From Populus alba (Eukaryota; Streptophyta; Magnoliopsida; Malpighiales; Salicaceae): a DNA stretch of 64,000 nt. The stretch covers positions 4,030,001-4,094,000 of the forward strand of contig NC_133291.1 in NCBI RefSeq assembly GCF_005239225.2, read 5' to 3'. The notes under the pieces were generated by a model. That model was not told the origin of the DNA and did not search any database. It saw only the letters and a list, made by a program, of their open reading frames with translations. Position 1 is the stretch's first letter. Each line of letters starts with the position of its first letter. A program made the position numbers and the translations under genes. Below, in pieces: positions 37,555 through 51,003 of the stretch.

Positions 37555-39021
37555 ATGCCTTCTGCTACTTCTGTAACAATTGTCTCACAATGCAACGTCT
37601 TCCCAGACCAAAAATCCACTCTAGAAGATCTCAAGCTCTCAGTCTCTGACCTCCCTATGCTTTCTTGCCAATACATCCAGAAGGGTGGCCTTTTCACTCG
37701 CCCTCCAACACTCTCCGTCGATTCCTTAATCTCCCACCTCAAGCAATCTCTTTCTCAAACTCTCTCTTACTTCCCTCCACTTGCAGGTCGCTTCAACACT
37801 GACTCCAATGGCTACATCTACATCACCTGCAACGACGCAGGCGTAGATTTCATCCATGCCACTGCAACCAGTATTTCCATCCAAGATATTCTCTGTCCAC
37901 TTCACGTACCTGATTGCGTCAGAGGCTTCTTTGCTTTTGAGAGCACTGTTAGCTACCAGGGCCATTATAAACCAATCCTGGCCGTTCAGGTCACAGAATT
38001 AGCTGATGGGGTTTTTATTGGTTGTTCAATGAACCATTCTGTTACTGACGGTACTTCGTTTTGGACCTTCTTCAATACCTTTTCTGAAGTTTCGAGAGGA
38101 ATCAAGAAAATATCAAGACAGCCTGATTTCTCAAGAAACTCAATCTTGATTTCTGAAGCTGCACTTAAAGTTCCTCAAGGTGGCCCTCAAGTCACTTTTA
38201 ATGAAAACGAGCCACTGTGTGAAAGAATTTTCAGTTTTAGCAGAGAAGCCATTTTGAAGCTGAAATCCAAAGTCAACAACAAGAAATGGACTCAAAAATC
38301 AGATAATACTAATGTTGACGCTGTTGAAATAATGGGAAAACAAAGCAATGATACACTGCTTCAGATTCACAACAAAGGCAAGATGACTGGAATCCTTGAA
38401 AGCTGGTTCAAGAACGCGGTTTCGAAACCGCAAGAAATGGAGTCAAACCTTTCAATGGTGGAGATTTCGTCGTTTCAATCATTGTGTGCTCTTCTGTGGC
38501 GTGCGGTGACACGTGCAAGGAAGTTGAACCCGTCAAAAACGACCACGTTTAGGATGGCGGTTAATTGCCGTCACCGTTTGAACCCGAAACTCGATCCGCT
38601 ATATTTTGGGAACGCAATTCAAAGCGTCCCCACATACGCGTCAGCTGGGGACGTGCTGTCTAGGGATCTACGCTGGTGTGCGGAGCAGCTGAATAAAATT
38701 GTTGCTGCCCATAACGACGGAATGGTACGTCGTTTTGTCGAGGATTGGGAAAGTAATCCAAGGTGTTTCCCGTTAGGGAACTTGGATGGGGCGTCAATGA
38801 CAATGGGTAGTTCACCAAGATTCCCAATGTACGATAATGATTTTGGGTGGGGTCGACCCTTGGCAGTTAGGAGTGGTAAGGCCAACAAGTTTGATGGTAA
38901 GATCTCTGCTTTTCCTGGCAGGGAAGGTAATGGTACTGTGGATCTTGAGGTTGTGTTGGCTCCTGAAGCAATGGCTGGGATTGAGTCTGATCACGAGTTC
39001 ATGCAGTTTGTATCTCCCTAG
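37555..39021 (+). CDS. BAHD (HXXXD-type) acyltransferase, 488 aa, intronless
   Basis: BAHD enzymes transfer acyl groups from acyl-CoA to alcohols or amines of specialised metabolites in the cytosol. Both family signatures are present: the catalytic HSVTD (His161, Asp165) and the structural DFGWG (429-433). Other family blocks are LSYFPPLAGRF (70-80) and SSFQSLCALLWRAVTRAR (305-322). The closest group I recall is the 'uncharacterized acetyltransferase At3g50280' type, and by position it corresponds to At2g39980. Between SFSREAILKLKSKVN and EISSFQSL there is a polar stretch of about 55 residues (about 243-300) where most BAHD proteins have little, on the crossover loop between the two domains. 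The substrate cannot be told from sequence. Start choice is supported by the TATA box and leader and by typical N-terminal length. No defect is seen. Confidence 0.93.
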   Translation: MPSATSVTIVSQCNVFPDQKSTLEDLKLSVSDLPMLSCQYIQKGGLFTRPPTLSVDSLISHLKQSLSQTLSYFPPLAGRFNTDSNGYIYITCNDAGVDFIHATATSISIQDILCPLHVPDCVRGFFAFESTVSYQGHYKPILAVQVTELADGVFIGCSMNHSVTDGTSFWTFFNTFSEVSRGIKKISRQPDFSRNSILISEAALKVPQGGPQVTFNENEPLCERIFSFSREAILKLKSKVNNKKWTQKSDNTNVDAVEIMGKQSNDTLLQIHNKGKMTGILESWFKNAVSKPQEMESNLSMVEISSFQSLCALLWRAVTRARKLNPSKTTTFRMAVNCRHRLNPKLDPLYFGNAIQSVPTYASAGDVLSRDLRWCAEQLNKIVAAHNDGMVRRFVEDWESNPRCFPLGNLDGASMTMGSSPRFPMYDNDFGWGRPLAVRSGKANKFDGKISAFPGREGNGTVDLEVVLAPEAMAGIESDHEFMQFVSP

Positions 39022-39184
39022 CTGTTCTTCATCGGTGGTGATTATCTGATTGTCTTGTGTGGGCCATTGTAATGTCGGTGGGGACACGTGCTTTGAGAGG
39101 CTCCTGCCTCGTGGGACTGGGACTAGGAAGGATGTCTCTCTTTTGTAACTTCGTGACAGTTTCTTTTCTGGTTAAGAGCGTGTA

Positions 39185-39360
39185 TGATATTTGAATGTTT
39201 TTTTAAGGTAATTTCTATTTTGAAATGTTTAAAAATAATGATTTTTATTTTAAATTTCAGTATATAAAAATAATTTAAAAATAGTAAAAATTAATTTTAA
39301 ATAAAAAAAAATTCAAAATTTTACCCAACTATATTTAACAAAAACAAACACGTGCTTAAT
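39185..39360. repeat. Dispersed AT-rich MITE-like element
   Basis: It shows the family block order (TTTTGAAATGTTTAAAAATAA, AAATTTCAGTATATAAAAAT, AAAAACAAACACGTGC end) directly downstream of the acyltransferase gene. It may supply part of its 3' end. Confidence 0.4.
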
Positions 39361-41070
39361 TATATGGTTTGTTTTGCTGAACTTTCAAGAGATGAGCAGC
39401 TTTGTTGATGCGCGCGCGCATATGCCTGGGTATGGTTTTGTCCTGACGATTATCCAGAACAGATAATTCTCATCGGCTTCTTATAAGTGTTATAGTAAAT
39501 TAAAAGGTTATTATAAGGGTATTTATAAAAAAAAATATTTTTTAAATTAGTTTTTATTAATTTTATTAACAACTATATAGTTTTATTAAAATATTTTGAG
39601 TCTATATAAACTTGTTATTACATAAAAAAAAATATTAAGAAAAAATATGTTTTTTTCCCCTTATCCTTTTAGAGATTTCTAGGACTTTGTTATTATTCTA
39701 GAGATAATGTCTTTATATAAAATAAATAAAAACTTTCAAAACAATATTTTAATGACTCTAAACTAATTAATTTTACTGGTAAAAGTCGGCCATCCTTCGT
39801 GTAAACTTTTACTGGTGAGAAGAAGTTAATTATAAGATCATTGCATCCCACGTAAAGTCGCCATAGATGCTAAATTGTCGACATATTTCGCTGAAGCTAA
39901 AGTTTATCATATTGAGTATCACTTTCTCTTGAGCATCAAATTGGGTGAAAAAGAAATCCCGAGCTACAAAGTATAATTTGAAAGCAAATGTTAAGTATCT
40001 TCATTTTCCATGTGAAGGGAGCAAGCTACCATGCCAAGATCAATCTGGCGCCATGTCCCTGACATTTTGTGGCCAGCAGAACACCCGGGCTTTCAGGGCC
40101 AATAATGCTAGCATACTAGAATGCTCGCAAACCATCATTCCTACTCGTTTTGATGATTCTCGTTCCCACAAGATCCATTAACCACGAGTTCAAGCTCTCT
40201 TAAGTTTTTTGCACCAACGTATCCCCACAAACCGCGTTAGAGATAGATACAGGAATTTCCATGGCATTTTCTGTTTAAGCTAGCCCTTTACTAGCCTGTG
40301 TTATTGAAGGAGCAAAGTTCACCAGATGCTTTTGGGGGGCGAACTATGGCTATCACAAAGGTGCAACATCTGATAATCCGGAAAAAATCCTTAGGATCTC
40401 GTCTGGTCTAGTGATTTTGTTTGGACAATGTCACGTTCTTTTCCTATAAATTTCTTCTTGATAAAGCGGATGTGACATTCGATTATTATATTCCCATAAT
40501 CGTGCACAAAAACGGTGCTATGCAAATAAAAGAAACTACTTTCATGGTTTCCGAAGCATCCTTTTAGAACAGGGTACAGAACTCGGATAATGCTTGGGGT
40601 TTCAATGGTTTTGGGAGCTTTTCCATGTTTTTCCCTCACTTGGATAGTAAACCTCCCTTGTCCTTCAAAATTGCTAGCTCAGTAACCACTAATTAAACAT
40701 CACATGTTATGAATTTTAAAGTTGGCATTTGGATGGCATAATGCCGACCTCTCTTGCAACGTAAATCAGAGTACAAGATCACCTAGGACCATGGCTAAAG
40801 AATCCAATGCCAAAGAATGATCGGTTCATCATCAAGTTAGGATCTTGCAGATACTGTTGAGGACATCAAAATGAATTTTTATATTGTGTATTTCAATCAC
40901 AAGAAACACGACTTTGAGCAATTTCTTCCGGTATAACCCCTATCAACTCCACCCTCTAGCATCAAAAAACACAAGATTATCCAAGGCCGAGAGAATCCAG
41001 AGAGAAATTCAGTAACTGCAATTTATCTCCAGGTAACTGGCAACTATCCAGGCCAATGAAATTCCCATGT
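39361..41070. other. Spacer; right part belongs to the RPN8 duplication unit
   Basis: No gene is recognised. From about 40150 the sequence matches 46560 onward (shared phrases CCACGAGTTCAAGCTCTCTT, GTTCACCAGATGCTTTT, TCCTTAGGATCT, ACTGTTGAGGACATCAAAAT). This conserved stretch lies downstream of RPN8 and is non-coding by frame. Confidence 0.55.
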
Positions 41071-44000
41071 CTAGCTTCCAGCAACAGGAGGTAAAGCAAC
41101 AGGCTTCGAGTCTTCTGCTTTCTCATGTTCTTTGTTGAGCATCTGAACAAACCAGCACAGAGTAAGAAAAATACTATAGATGGCTGATTGAAAACATACA
41201 ACACCCACGTCAATCAGTAACACATCAACAAGCTCAGTAAAACAGGCTGATGGAAATTGGTGGAGCTACGTATCAAGGGCAGAACTAAAGAAAATAAGTG
41301 CACAAAAAGGGCCAAACATCGAAGACTCTAAAAGGTAAAAAACATACATGAATAGACTGAAGTAAACTTGGTTTGGTTTACCTTAAATGAAAAGAGAAAC
41401 AATGTTGGAATCAATTGGAAATAATGATTATGGTGTTTCTGTTCGAAAGGAAGCATTTCCAAAACTGAGAACAGATACCTTGAGACAGTGAAGGGATTCA
41501 TGCCCCAAACATTAACTTCAAAAGTTTCACAGGTTCAAAATGAGATTTAAGTTGAAGGAGTGGAAGAGGTGAGAAATGCATGATTTTAGGATACTAAATA
41601 AGACTCTCCAGGATGTCCAAGTCATTAAGAACAAATTTTAGATGTCTTCATTGATCAATTGTACAGCTCCCAGGAATACTATCTGGATCTGCTAGCACTG
41701 ATGTGGGAACATCTTGACAAGCATCATTTCCACAAAAAAAATCATCTGTGTTATCATAAATTACAAGTCCAGACAGCAATATTTGGCTCCCATCTGTCAA
41801 TTGGACCAACATTTAGATGTTTTGCATGCTCAATGGCACTAAAATGATCAGCTTGTGTTAAGATTCAGAAAGGAAAAAACAACATGATCTAACCTTGTTG
41901 TTGATCAAGTTGTGGAGAGCAATTACACTTCGGATGAGGGAAGAAAGATAGATAACCAACATCATATCATTTGTTTTCACTGCACATAGTGGAAATTTGA
42001 TAAAGCAGCAAACAAAAAACTATAAACAAGACAGAATTTTGCAATTTTTATTTCTTTACCTGCAAAAGCCTTGATCAAGTCTGCCACGTTCAGGTTTGGA
42101 AGCAGGTTGAACACGTCCTAGGCAATGTAAAAGGGGAATTGAAATAAATATGCATTGCAGGAAGATTGGCAAACTGAGACAATGCCCAGATATCAAAAAA
42201 ACAGGGAGGGGGATGTGTGATAGATATACGTTAAACAGTCTAGAGCTTGTGAGGGTTTTGCTTTGAGCATATGGGAGGATCAGGGGATAATAGGTTCCAT
42301 GGACAAACAATTTTGATGAAAAACCATTGACCATACCCCTTGTCCATAATTGTACTCAGTATAGCATTAAGCATAAACTGTGACCCATGCAGGTCCTTGA
42401 AAGACTATTAAGAGAAAACCACTCCATTCACAGCACCATTAGTATATTGGCAATGGTTTGAAATTCAAAGATAAGGAAAATAGGAAAATCAATTTAAACC
42501 TTTCTACAGTAGCATCACAGAATCAGGCAGTGGAAGCAGACGATCAACTTCATATTAAAAAGTTAACACCAAAGAATTCCTAAGAAGTTCACATTACTCT
42601 GCTTCTAATAGGCACATAGTTTTCTAAAAGAATGATACGTTCCTTTAGATGATTCCATTATGAACGGCTCAAGAGGAAAGAAATGTTTATCCAAATTCCA
42701 CCAAAAACAAAGTGGATAGCTGAGGCAGACAGACAAAATAAACATAAGCACAGGTATCTTGGAAAACAAATGCACTATTGTGAAAAATTTCATTTCTATG
42801 ATTTGCATCAGCCAAGGAAGAGATCCCATCCAGAATAATCAAAGTCAAAACCAGTGAAATTTCAAAGAGTTGATGATAGTTCATGTCAACTACAATTGAA
42901 ATTAAGTTCAAGTTCTTCACAGAAATTAAAATAATGAATTTGGTTGCAGATTCAATTGTTATCTTCATGCAAACATGACTCAATTAACAGAAACACATAA
43001 GCAAGAGGAGCTTTTCTTCAATGGTACAGAATTTGGGAGATGCAAACTGAACCTGTAGATGGTACAGAATTTCATGGTTTAATGGGAGCTTTTCTTCAAT
43101 GACAAGGTCAAGATAACCACGTATCTCTTTTAGCCGAGCATCCAACCCTTTCAGAGCTGCGAGTTTCCCAGTAACCTGCAAGGAAAACAAAAACACTTGA
43201 GTCTCTTCTAAAGAGAATCAAAGTTAGAAGATAACAGGATAAATCAAGCGCCCAAGACCTCTGTTGCAAGAGTACTAATCGTTGTGTCCTTCACATCCCT
43301 CAATAAATGTTCTACACCTGTTAAAGTGGACACAGAAGATTCAAAGTTCAAAACCAGATTCAAATGATAGTGTTATTCCACCAGAAGTGTCCACTTTTAT
43401 GCATACAATCAAAGGCTAGACTCAACTTCATTCTTTTCAGATAAATATTAGATTATAACCATGTTGGGAGAGGAAACAAAGCAAAATCATAAAAGAGCAG
43501 CTCAACCCCGTTGAATGTCAGCTGAGGAAACTCCCCTAAAAGCACCCAATGCATGAATTGAATTTATTTTTAAAACAAAGAAAACTGGCTGTCAGCGGCG
43601 TACCAATTTCCTCAACTTCATGGGCAGCAATTTCTGATTGCACATGCACAAACACCTTCTGGCTCTTCTGGGTAGCATTCTGTAACAAACACACTGTCAT
43701 TATATGCTCCTAACATATGTGAACACAGCATTACATGTATATAAACAACTTAATCAGAACATCTAACCGATTAAATCTTCAGGGTGTTATTTAAGTTGTG
43801 TACTTACCTCTTTTACCTCTTCAACAGCATAGTATGCTTTTGTGGGTATTCCCAGCTCTTCCGGTTGGACATCAATTATTACCAAGACAGGGTTTGGAAC
43901 ATAACTGCAATGCCAGATCAAACTTGATGAATAGAGGAGAAAAGAGAAAAATATTTCATGAGTACCAATTCAATTTTCCAGGAGGCAGATAATACAAGCC

Positions 44001-45176
44001 AGACCAGTCAATTTTGATCAGCAATCAGTACACAAACTTTAAAAGTTGGGCACAAGTTAATAATGATCGGTTCTCAGCACAACAGAACTTCAAAATCACA
44101 GTTGGTATTCTTACTCGTTAAATAACCCGTGAATCTCCAGGTCATTTTCCCTCAGTTTTGGCCCAGTGCTGTACCACCCCACAACATGCTCCTTGGCTGA
44201 AAAAGGTAATTTGTCAATTTCATAAAACCAAAAGCTCCATAGAGAGAAATGCAAACTAAGGAACCGTGTTCCCATGAATTACCATTTATTCTTTTGAACA
44301 TGGAAAACATTGACTCGTGGTAATTGTGGTCAAGAAACCAGATTCTTGGGTCCTTGTCATCTTCTTCAAATGGCACTGAAAAATTACGATTCAAGCATCG
44401 CACAATTAACTTAGCCAAACATAGAATCCATTGTAGAACCTTAACAACCTTTAAAACAAGGGAGCCAAAAATAGCTACAAAAAATAAAAATGAGAAAATA
44501 GCTCTTGAAACTTGTGTTCAAATCCAATTTGGCACATGGCTAGTTCGACAAGAATGACGATCATAGCTAGAACTGGGACACTGCTGAAATCCACGTTTTA
44601 ATACAATAAGTAAGAGAAAAATAAATCACACCACTCTCGATTCCAAATTCGTACCGAGACCCTCCACACTGACTAAACACTATGCAGAAATATCTACATT
44701 CTTAGCTAGTAAAAACCTATAAGTTATAAATAAGAGTCCTTTAAATAATAATAATAATAACCTGAATTATTATATGAATAAAAAAATGTTCACTGAAAAA
44801 GCAGAATCAACAAAACCCATTTCTATTTTTATACTCTGGCAGTAAATAGAGCTTCCTCTAACCCTAAATTCCTTACGTATAAGTAAAATTCAAAATAGCG
44901 CAACACTAGGAGAAAAAACAAACAGCAACTTCGAGACTGAATTTGAAACAGATCTAAACGAGAAGCAAAAAGTTAAAGATAAATTCAACCTGCATAGCTG
45001 TTAGTGGCATCAACGGTGCCCTTAAAACTGGAGCCAAGCAAGACCCCAACGACACGTTTGCGGGTATCCTTAGCTACTCTGTTGTAGTTATCGACGATGC
45101 TGAGTAGAACTAGAGGGTGCACTACCACTTTCTCGATTGGTCTCGCCGATATTTGTTGCGTTTTTATCACATCCAT
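41071..45176 (-). CDS. RPN8: 26S proteasome regulatory subunit RPN8, copy A, 10 exons, 310 aa
   Basis: Minus-strand exons are 44990-45176, 44283-44375, 44115-44196, 43808-43904, 43604-43679, 43259-43317, 43053-43175, 42060-42117, 41894-41979 and 41071-41142 (933 bp). RPN8 is the MPN partner of the deubiquitinase RPN11 in the lid of the 26S proteasome. Start is [10 protein letters not shown], the family N-terminus; an in-frame ATG 12 bases upstream is less likely. The MPN domain spans residues about 12-145. At residues 96-106 it reads [11 protein letters not shown], lacking the HxH zinc motif, so it is catalytically inactive as expected for RPN8. The C-terminal helical part carries [40 protein letters not shown] and [20 protein letters not shown]. 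Phases close exactly and no stop is seen. It is a tandem sister of the copy at 47533. Confidence 0.96.
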
Positions 45177-45466
45177 TCTTGCCTCCAAATCACACGACTC
45201 AACTCAGACTCAGACACCACTCTTCTATTCCCGAATTTCAATTTCGAAGTTCTTGCTTGTTGGCTAGGAAAGCTTTGTTTTATTTTTATTTTATATATAT
45301 TGCAATTGAAGTTGATTTGTTTTATTATTATTATTCTCTTTTCTTTTTAATTCCGTGAGCTTCCTTTTCAGTTCAGCGGGTCGGGGTTACTTGGCGGAAT
45401 AGGGACAGTCCAATTTAGCGAATTGTTAAGTAATTGGGTTGTATCAAAAAGGCCCCTATGAAAACT

Positions 45467-45482
45467 TGGGCCTACACTGGGC
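45467..45482. promoter_or_regulatory. Two TGGGC motifs upstream of RPN8 copy A
   Basis: TGGGC occurs at 45467-45471 (as TGGGCC) and 45478-45482, about 300 bp upstream of the start codon. TGGGC is the core of the proteasome-related cis element of Arabidopsis, and TGGGCC/T also fits TCP-bound site II elements. Copy B has the same motifs at a similar distance. Confidence 0.5.
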
Positions 45483-45550
45483 TTTACGCCTTCATGGATC
45501 TTGGACATTTGGTTCTCGGCTCTACTATATAGTACTTTCTAATTCCTATA

Positions 45551-46559
45551 CCACTCTTTCATTGTACCGTAAGAAAAGGCCCAAGTCCTTTTGAGAAGAA
45601 ATTGTTGGAATTTTTGTTTTTTTTACTCCAATACCAAAAAAACCCTGGTGAAGGCACACTCCACTTGGAATTGATAATGTTAGTTAATTTTTATTTTTCA
45701 TCGATGGAGCTTCATAGGCCAAAATTTTATGAACTCCATAGCTTTTGTAGGAGTGGTATTTTTATAGTGACGGCTGCATGGTCTGACCTGTTTAGGGCTT
45801 AGGTTGCAAGTTTTCTTGGTCGATCCGTGAATAAACTTGAATTAATCTATATCCATCCTAAAATAATATATTTAAAAATAAAAAATCCTTGAAGTTTACT
45901 TAGCCCAGTCATCCAAATTTAATTGAATCAATATCTAAAACAGTTGAAAAACAACCACTAGGATCTGGATCAGCAATTCACCGGCCGAGTTTAATAACTA
46001 GTGGCGATTTCTATTTGTTGCCTTTTGGTGAATATAGAGCATTTCTCCGGCTTCCGTACGTGACCGGAAGGTTCCCAAGGACGAAACTATTGGGAAGTTT
46101 GGCGAGATGATGGTTGAAAGTTGCCAAAAGAACTTGCTTTTACAGTCCCTGTCCCGTCTGAGAAAGCTTTTGAGTGTAGTCTAATGCTACGGATGGATGA
46201 TTTTTAAGCAGCGGAGAAGAGGAATGATACATTTGCAGCAGTGTCCCGCGTATAGACTGGACTTCTCAGCTGCTTCCCGAACTCTTATTTCAACTTCAGT
46301 GTCCTCTAATCACGACTTCTTCTATGATTCCTGATCTGGGTTTACATTGTACATTTCAAAAGATGTAGATTGAATACTGACAGCTAACGGAATCCGATCA
46401 GAATAGTTAGACCTCAGGAGAAGGGGAACTGGGGTACATACTATGGATGAGGCTATAATGGATGCGGAGTTTGAACAGGGAGTTCGGCCCGATTACTCTG
46501 AAGAAGATTGAGTAGAACCAAGGCACTGGATCTTTCAAAAGACTAGTCTTTCAACATGT
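45551..46559. other. Unique spacer between the two RPN8 units
   Basis: About 1 kb without counterpart in the other unit and without a recognisable gene. Confidence 0.5.
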
Positions 46560-47532
46560 TGATGCTTCTCGTCCCCCCGAGAGCCATTGACCACGAGTTC
46601 AAGCTCTCTTGAGGTTCTTGCAACAACATGTCCCACAAACCACGACAAAGAGGTATAGGAGTTTGAAGTTTCCATGGTATTCTCTGTTCAAGCTAGCTCA
46701 TTATGCGCCTGCTTCACTTGCAGGAGCTAAGTTCACCAGATGCTTTTAGACGGCAAACCGGGGGTTATCACGAAGATGCAGCATCTGATGATCCGGAAAT
46801 ATCCTTAGGATCTTCACAGATTACTTTAGTAATTTTGTTTGGATATTGTCATGCTCCTAGAATTTTCTTGTTGATAAAGCAGATGCGTCATTAGATTATT
46901 ATATTCTTCATAATCATGCACAAATTTGGTGTCGAATCATTCGCATATAAATGAAAAGACATTGCATAGTTTTTGGAGCATCCTTTTCAATTCATGTACC
47001 CTAAAAAGATAGGGTACCAAACTCAGTGCAGGTGTTTAATTGGTTCTGAGCGCATTTCCATATTGTTTTCCCATCACTTGGATGGTCAACCTCCATGGTC
47101 CTCCAAAATGAACACTAATTAAACATCACATATTGTCAATTTTAAAGTTGACATTTGGATGACATAATGCCACCCCCTTCTTGCAATGCAAATCAGATTA
47201 CAAAACCATCTAGGAACATGGCTAAAGAATTTAATGCCAACGAATGAGCATCTGTAAATCATCAAGTTAGAATTTTGCAAATACTGTTGAGGACATCAAA
47301 ATGAATTTTAATACTGTATTTCAATCACAAGAAAACAACTTCGAGCGATGTTTTCCAGTAGAGTAACTAGAGAGAAATACAAGAAAACAACCCCTAGCGA
47401 CTCCCCCTTTCTTGCACCACAAAATACAAGATTATCTGAGGCTTAGAGCAACTAGAGAGAAATTAAGTAAATGCAATTAATCTCTAGAGAACAGGCAACT
47501 ACAGAAAATCCAGGCTGTGGAAATTACCATAT
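46560..47532. other. Conserved 3' flank of RPN8 copy B
   Basis: Aligns with 40150-41070. A plus-strand frame at 46703-46894 has no intact counterpart in the other unit, so it is not supported as a gene. Confidence 0.5.
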
Positions 47533-50500
47533 CTAGCTTCCAGCAACAGAAGGTACAACGATAGGCTTCGAGTCTTCTGCTTTCTCATGTTCTTTGTTGA
47601 GCATCTGCAATTTGACCAACAAGGAGAGCGAGATGAATACTATGGATGACTAATTGATCAGTAAAAAACATCACCAATTTAGGAAACAGGCTAAGTGAAA
47701 TTGCTAAAGAGCTACATGTGTAGGGTAATAGCACAGGAAGGTAGTACCACAGGCTCTAAAAAACATACATGAATAGGCTGAAGTAAACTTGGATTGGTTT
47801 GCCTTAAATGAAAAGAAAATCAATGGAGGAAGCAAATGGTAATGATGATTATGGTGGTTTTGTTGCAAGGGATGCATTTTTAAAAATTGAGAACGGATAC
47901 CATGAGAAAGTGAAGGGATTTATACCCCACACATTATAACATCAAAAGTTTCTAAGGTTAAAAATCAGATTTAAGTTGAAGGAGTGGAAGATGTGAGGTG
48001 TGCATGATATTCAGTCACTAAATAAAACTGCCCAAGATGTCCAAGTCATAAGAGAAAAGGTTGAAGATGTCTTCATTGAATGCTATCAGGATCTGCTAGC
48101 AAAGATGTGGGAACATCTTGACAAGCATCATTTCCACAAAAAACATCATTGTGTTATCATAAATTGCAAGTCCAGTCAGCTATATTTGGCTAAAATCTGG
48201 ATTGGACCAACATTTAGATGTTTTACAAGCTTAATGGCACTAAAATGAGCAACCTGAGTGAAGAGTCAGAAAGGGTAAGAGAGAAAAACGTAATCTCACC
48301 TTGTTGCTGATTAAGTTGTGGAGAGCGATCACACTTCGGATGAGTGAAGAGAGATAGATAACCAACATCATATCATTTGTTTTCACTGTGCATAGTGGAA
48401 ATATAATAAAGCAGTGAACAAAAAAATATAAAATAGACACAGAATTTTGCATTTTTTTATTCCTTACCTGCAAAAGCCTTGATCAAGTCTGCCACGTTAA
48501 GGTTTGGAAGCAGGTTGAACACATCCTAGAAAATGTAAAAGGGGAATTGAAATGAATACACATTTGAAGGAAGATTGGCAAACTGAAAAAGTGCCCAACA
48601 ATCAGAAAAACAGGGAGAGGGGTATGTGTGATAGTTATTAGTTAAACACTCTAGAGCTTGTGAAGACTTTGCTTTGAACATATGGGAGGACCAGGGAATT
48701 TTAGGTTTAGCGGACAACTAATTTTGTTGAAAAACCATTGACCATACTCCACGTCCACAATTTTACTTGGTCTAGCAGTAAGCATGAAAGGTGACCCGTG
48801 CAGGTCTTTGCAAGACCATGCCAAAAAAAATCACTCAATTCACAGAACCATTCAGCACTTCAGCGATGGTTTTAAATTCAAATTTAAGTTAAGTTAAATT
48901 TGTCTACAGTAGCATCAACAATCAAGCTGTGAAAACAGAAGGCCAGAGTAGAATAAACAAGTTAATGCCACCGCCTGCTAAGTCAACATCAATCAGCTTT
49001 CTAAGAGGAACAAAGTTTCCTATCCGTGCAACATTTTCCTTCAGATGATTCCATTTTGAATGGTTCAAGGGGACAGTGATGGTGTCCACATTTGACTAAA
49101 AACAATAACAGAAACACTAAAGCAAGTGGCCAGAAAAAGAAAATCTGAGAGATGCATACTGAACCTGTAGATGGTACAGAATCTCATGGTTTAATGGGAG
49201 CTTTCCTTCGATGACAAGGTCAAGATAACCACGTATTTCTTTTAGTCGAGCATCCAACCCTTTCAAAGCTGCGAGTTTCCCAGTAACCTACAAAGACAGG
49301 GGAAAAAAGGGGAAAAAAAACTGAGTCCCTTCTACAGCAAAACAAAGAAAGTAACAGAATAAATCAAGCTTCGTCAAGAAACAAGACCTCAGTTGCAAGA
49401 GTACTGATAGTTGTGTCCTTCACATCCCTTAATAAGTGTTCTACACCTGTTAAAATTAAAAAAGAAAATTCAAAGTTCAAAACCAGATACAACTGTTTGC
49501 ATTATACTGCCACAAGTGTACTTTTGTGCATACAATAGAAGGCAAGAATCAACTCATTCTTGTCAGATAAAAGTTAGATTATAATCATGTTGGGAGAAAG
49601 AAAAAAAGCAAAATCATAAAAAAGCAGCTCAATCCCATCGAATATCAGCTAAGGAAACTTGAAACTCCCCTAAAAGCATCCACAAGATGAATCAAATTTA
49701 CTTTTAAAACAAAGAAATCTGACTGTCGGTGGCATACCAATTTCCTCAACATCATGGGCAGCAATTTCTGATGGCACATGAACAAACACCTTCTGACTTT
49801 TCTGGGTAGCATTCTGAAGGCAACAAACAACCATTATAAGTTCCTAACAGATGGGAATCCAGCATTACACATATATGATCGACTTAATCAAAACATCTAG
49901 CCAATTAATCATTACATTGTTATTTAAGTTATGTACTCACCTCTTTTACCTCTTCAACAGCATAGTATGCTTTTGTGGGTATTCCCAACTCTTCTGGTTG
50001 GACATCAATTATGACCAAGACAGGATTTGGAACATAACTGCAATGCCAGATTAAACTCAATGAATAGAGGAGAAAGGAGAAAATTGTTTCTCAAATACCG
50101 TATCAATTTGACAGGAGGAAGACACTAAGAGTCAGACCAAGCCATTTCCATCAGGGATGAGTGCACAGATTTTGAAACTCATGCGCAGCTAGTTAATCAT
50201 GATTGATTCTCAGCACACAGGTTGAAAAGATAAATAACCTTCAAAGTCATGGTTGGTATTCTTACTCGTTAAATAATCCGTGAATCTTCAGGTCATTTTC
50301 CCTCAGTTTTGGCCCAGTGCTGTACCACCCCACGACATGCTCCTTGGCTGAAAAAGGTAATTTGTCGATTTCATAAAACCAAAAGCACCCCAGAGAGAAA
50401 TGCAAAGCAAGGAACAATTTTCCCAGGCATTACCGTTTATTCTTTTGAACATGGAAAACATTGATTCGTGGTAATTGTGGTCAAGAAACCAGATGCTTGG

Positions 50501-50967
50501 GTCTTTGTCATCTTCTTCAAATGGCACTGAGAAAATACAATTCAAATACACTACCAGCTTAATCAAACACAGCTTGCAATCTAGAATCTTAACACCCATT
50601 AAAACAAGGGAGACAAAAATAGCTATCAAAAAGAAAAATGAGACTACAGCAATAGCTTGACAATAACTTCTCACAGGAAACTCTTGAAACTTGGTATTAA
50701 GAGTCTAATTGGCACATGCTAGTTCGACAAGCATGACAATCATTGTTAGAGTAGTGACACTACAGAAGTTCACAGGTCCATGCATTAAACAAGAAAGCAT
50801 TACACCTCTTATAATTATCCTCCACGCAGACTAAACAGTGCGCTGAACATCTACATTCTTAGCTAGTAAAAAACTATATGTTATAACTAACTGAACTAAA
50901 AAAAAGAAATTTGAAAAACCGATTTCAACTTCAACAATTTGTCACACAGTATACACTAAATGAAAGC

Positions 50968-51003
<36 letters not shown>

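Larger units (their letters stand above)
40150..45550. repeat. RPN8 segmental tandem duplication, unit A
   Basis: Exons, introns, about 0.9 kb of 3' flank and about 0.4 kb of 5' flank all align with 46560-51830. Similarity fades near both limits given. All ten intron positions and phases agree. Confidence 0.85.

Noticed and set aside
46703..46894. 63-codon plus frame in the RPN8 downstream flank
   Set aside because: The homologous flank of the other RPN8 unit does not keep this frame open, so it is not conserved as coding.
48000..48248. Frame of 82 codons within an RPN8 copy B intron, with a relative at 41659-41847
   Set aside because: It is explained by the shared intron sequence of the tandem duplication; the two frames differ in length and content.
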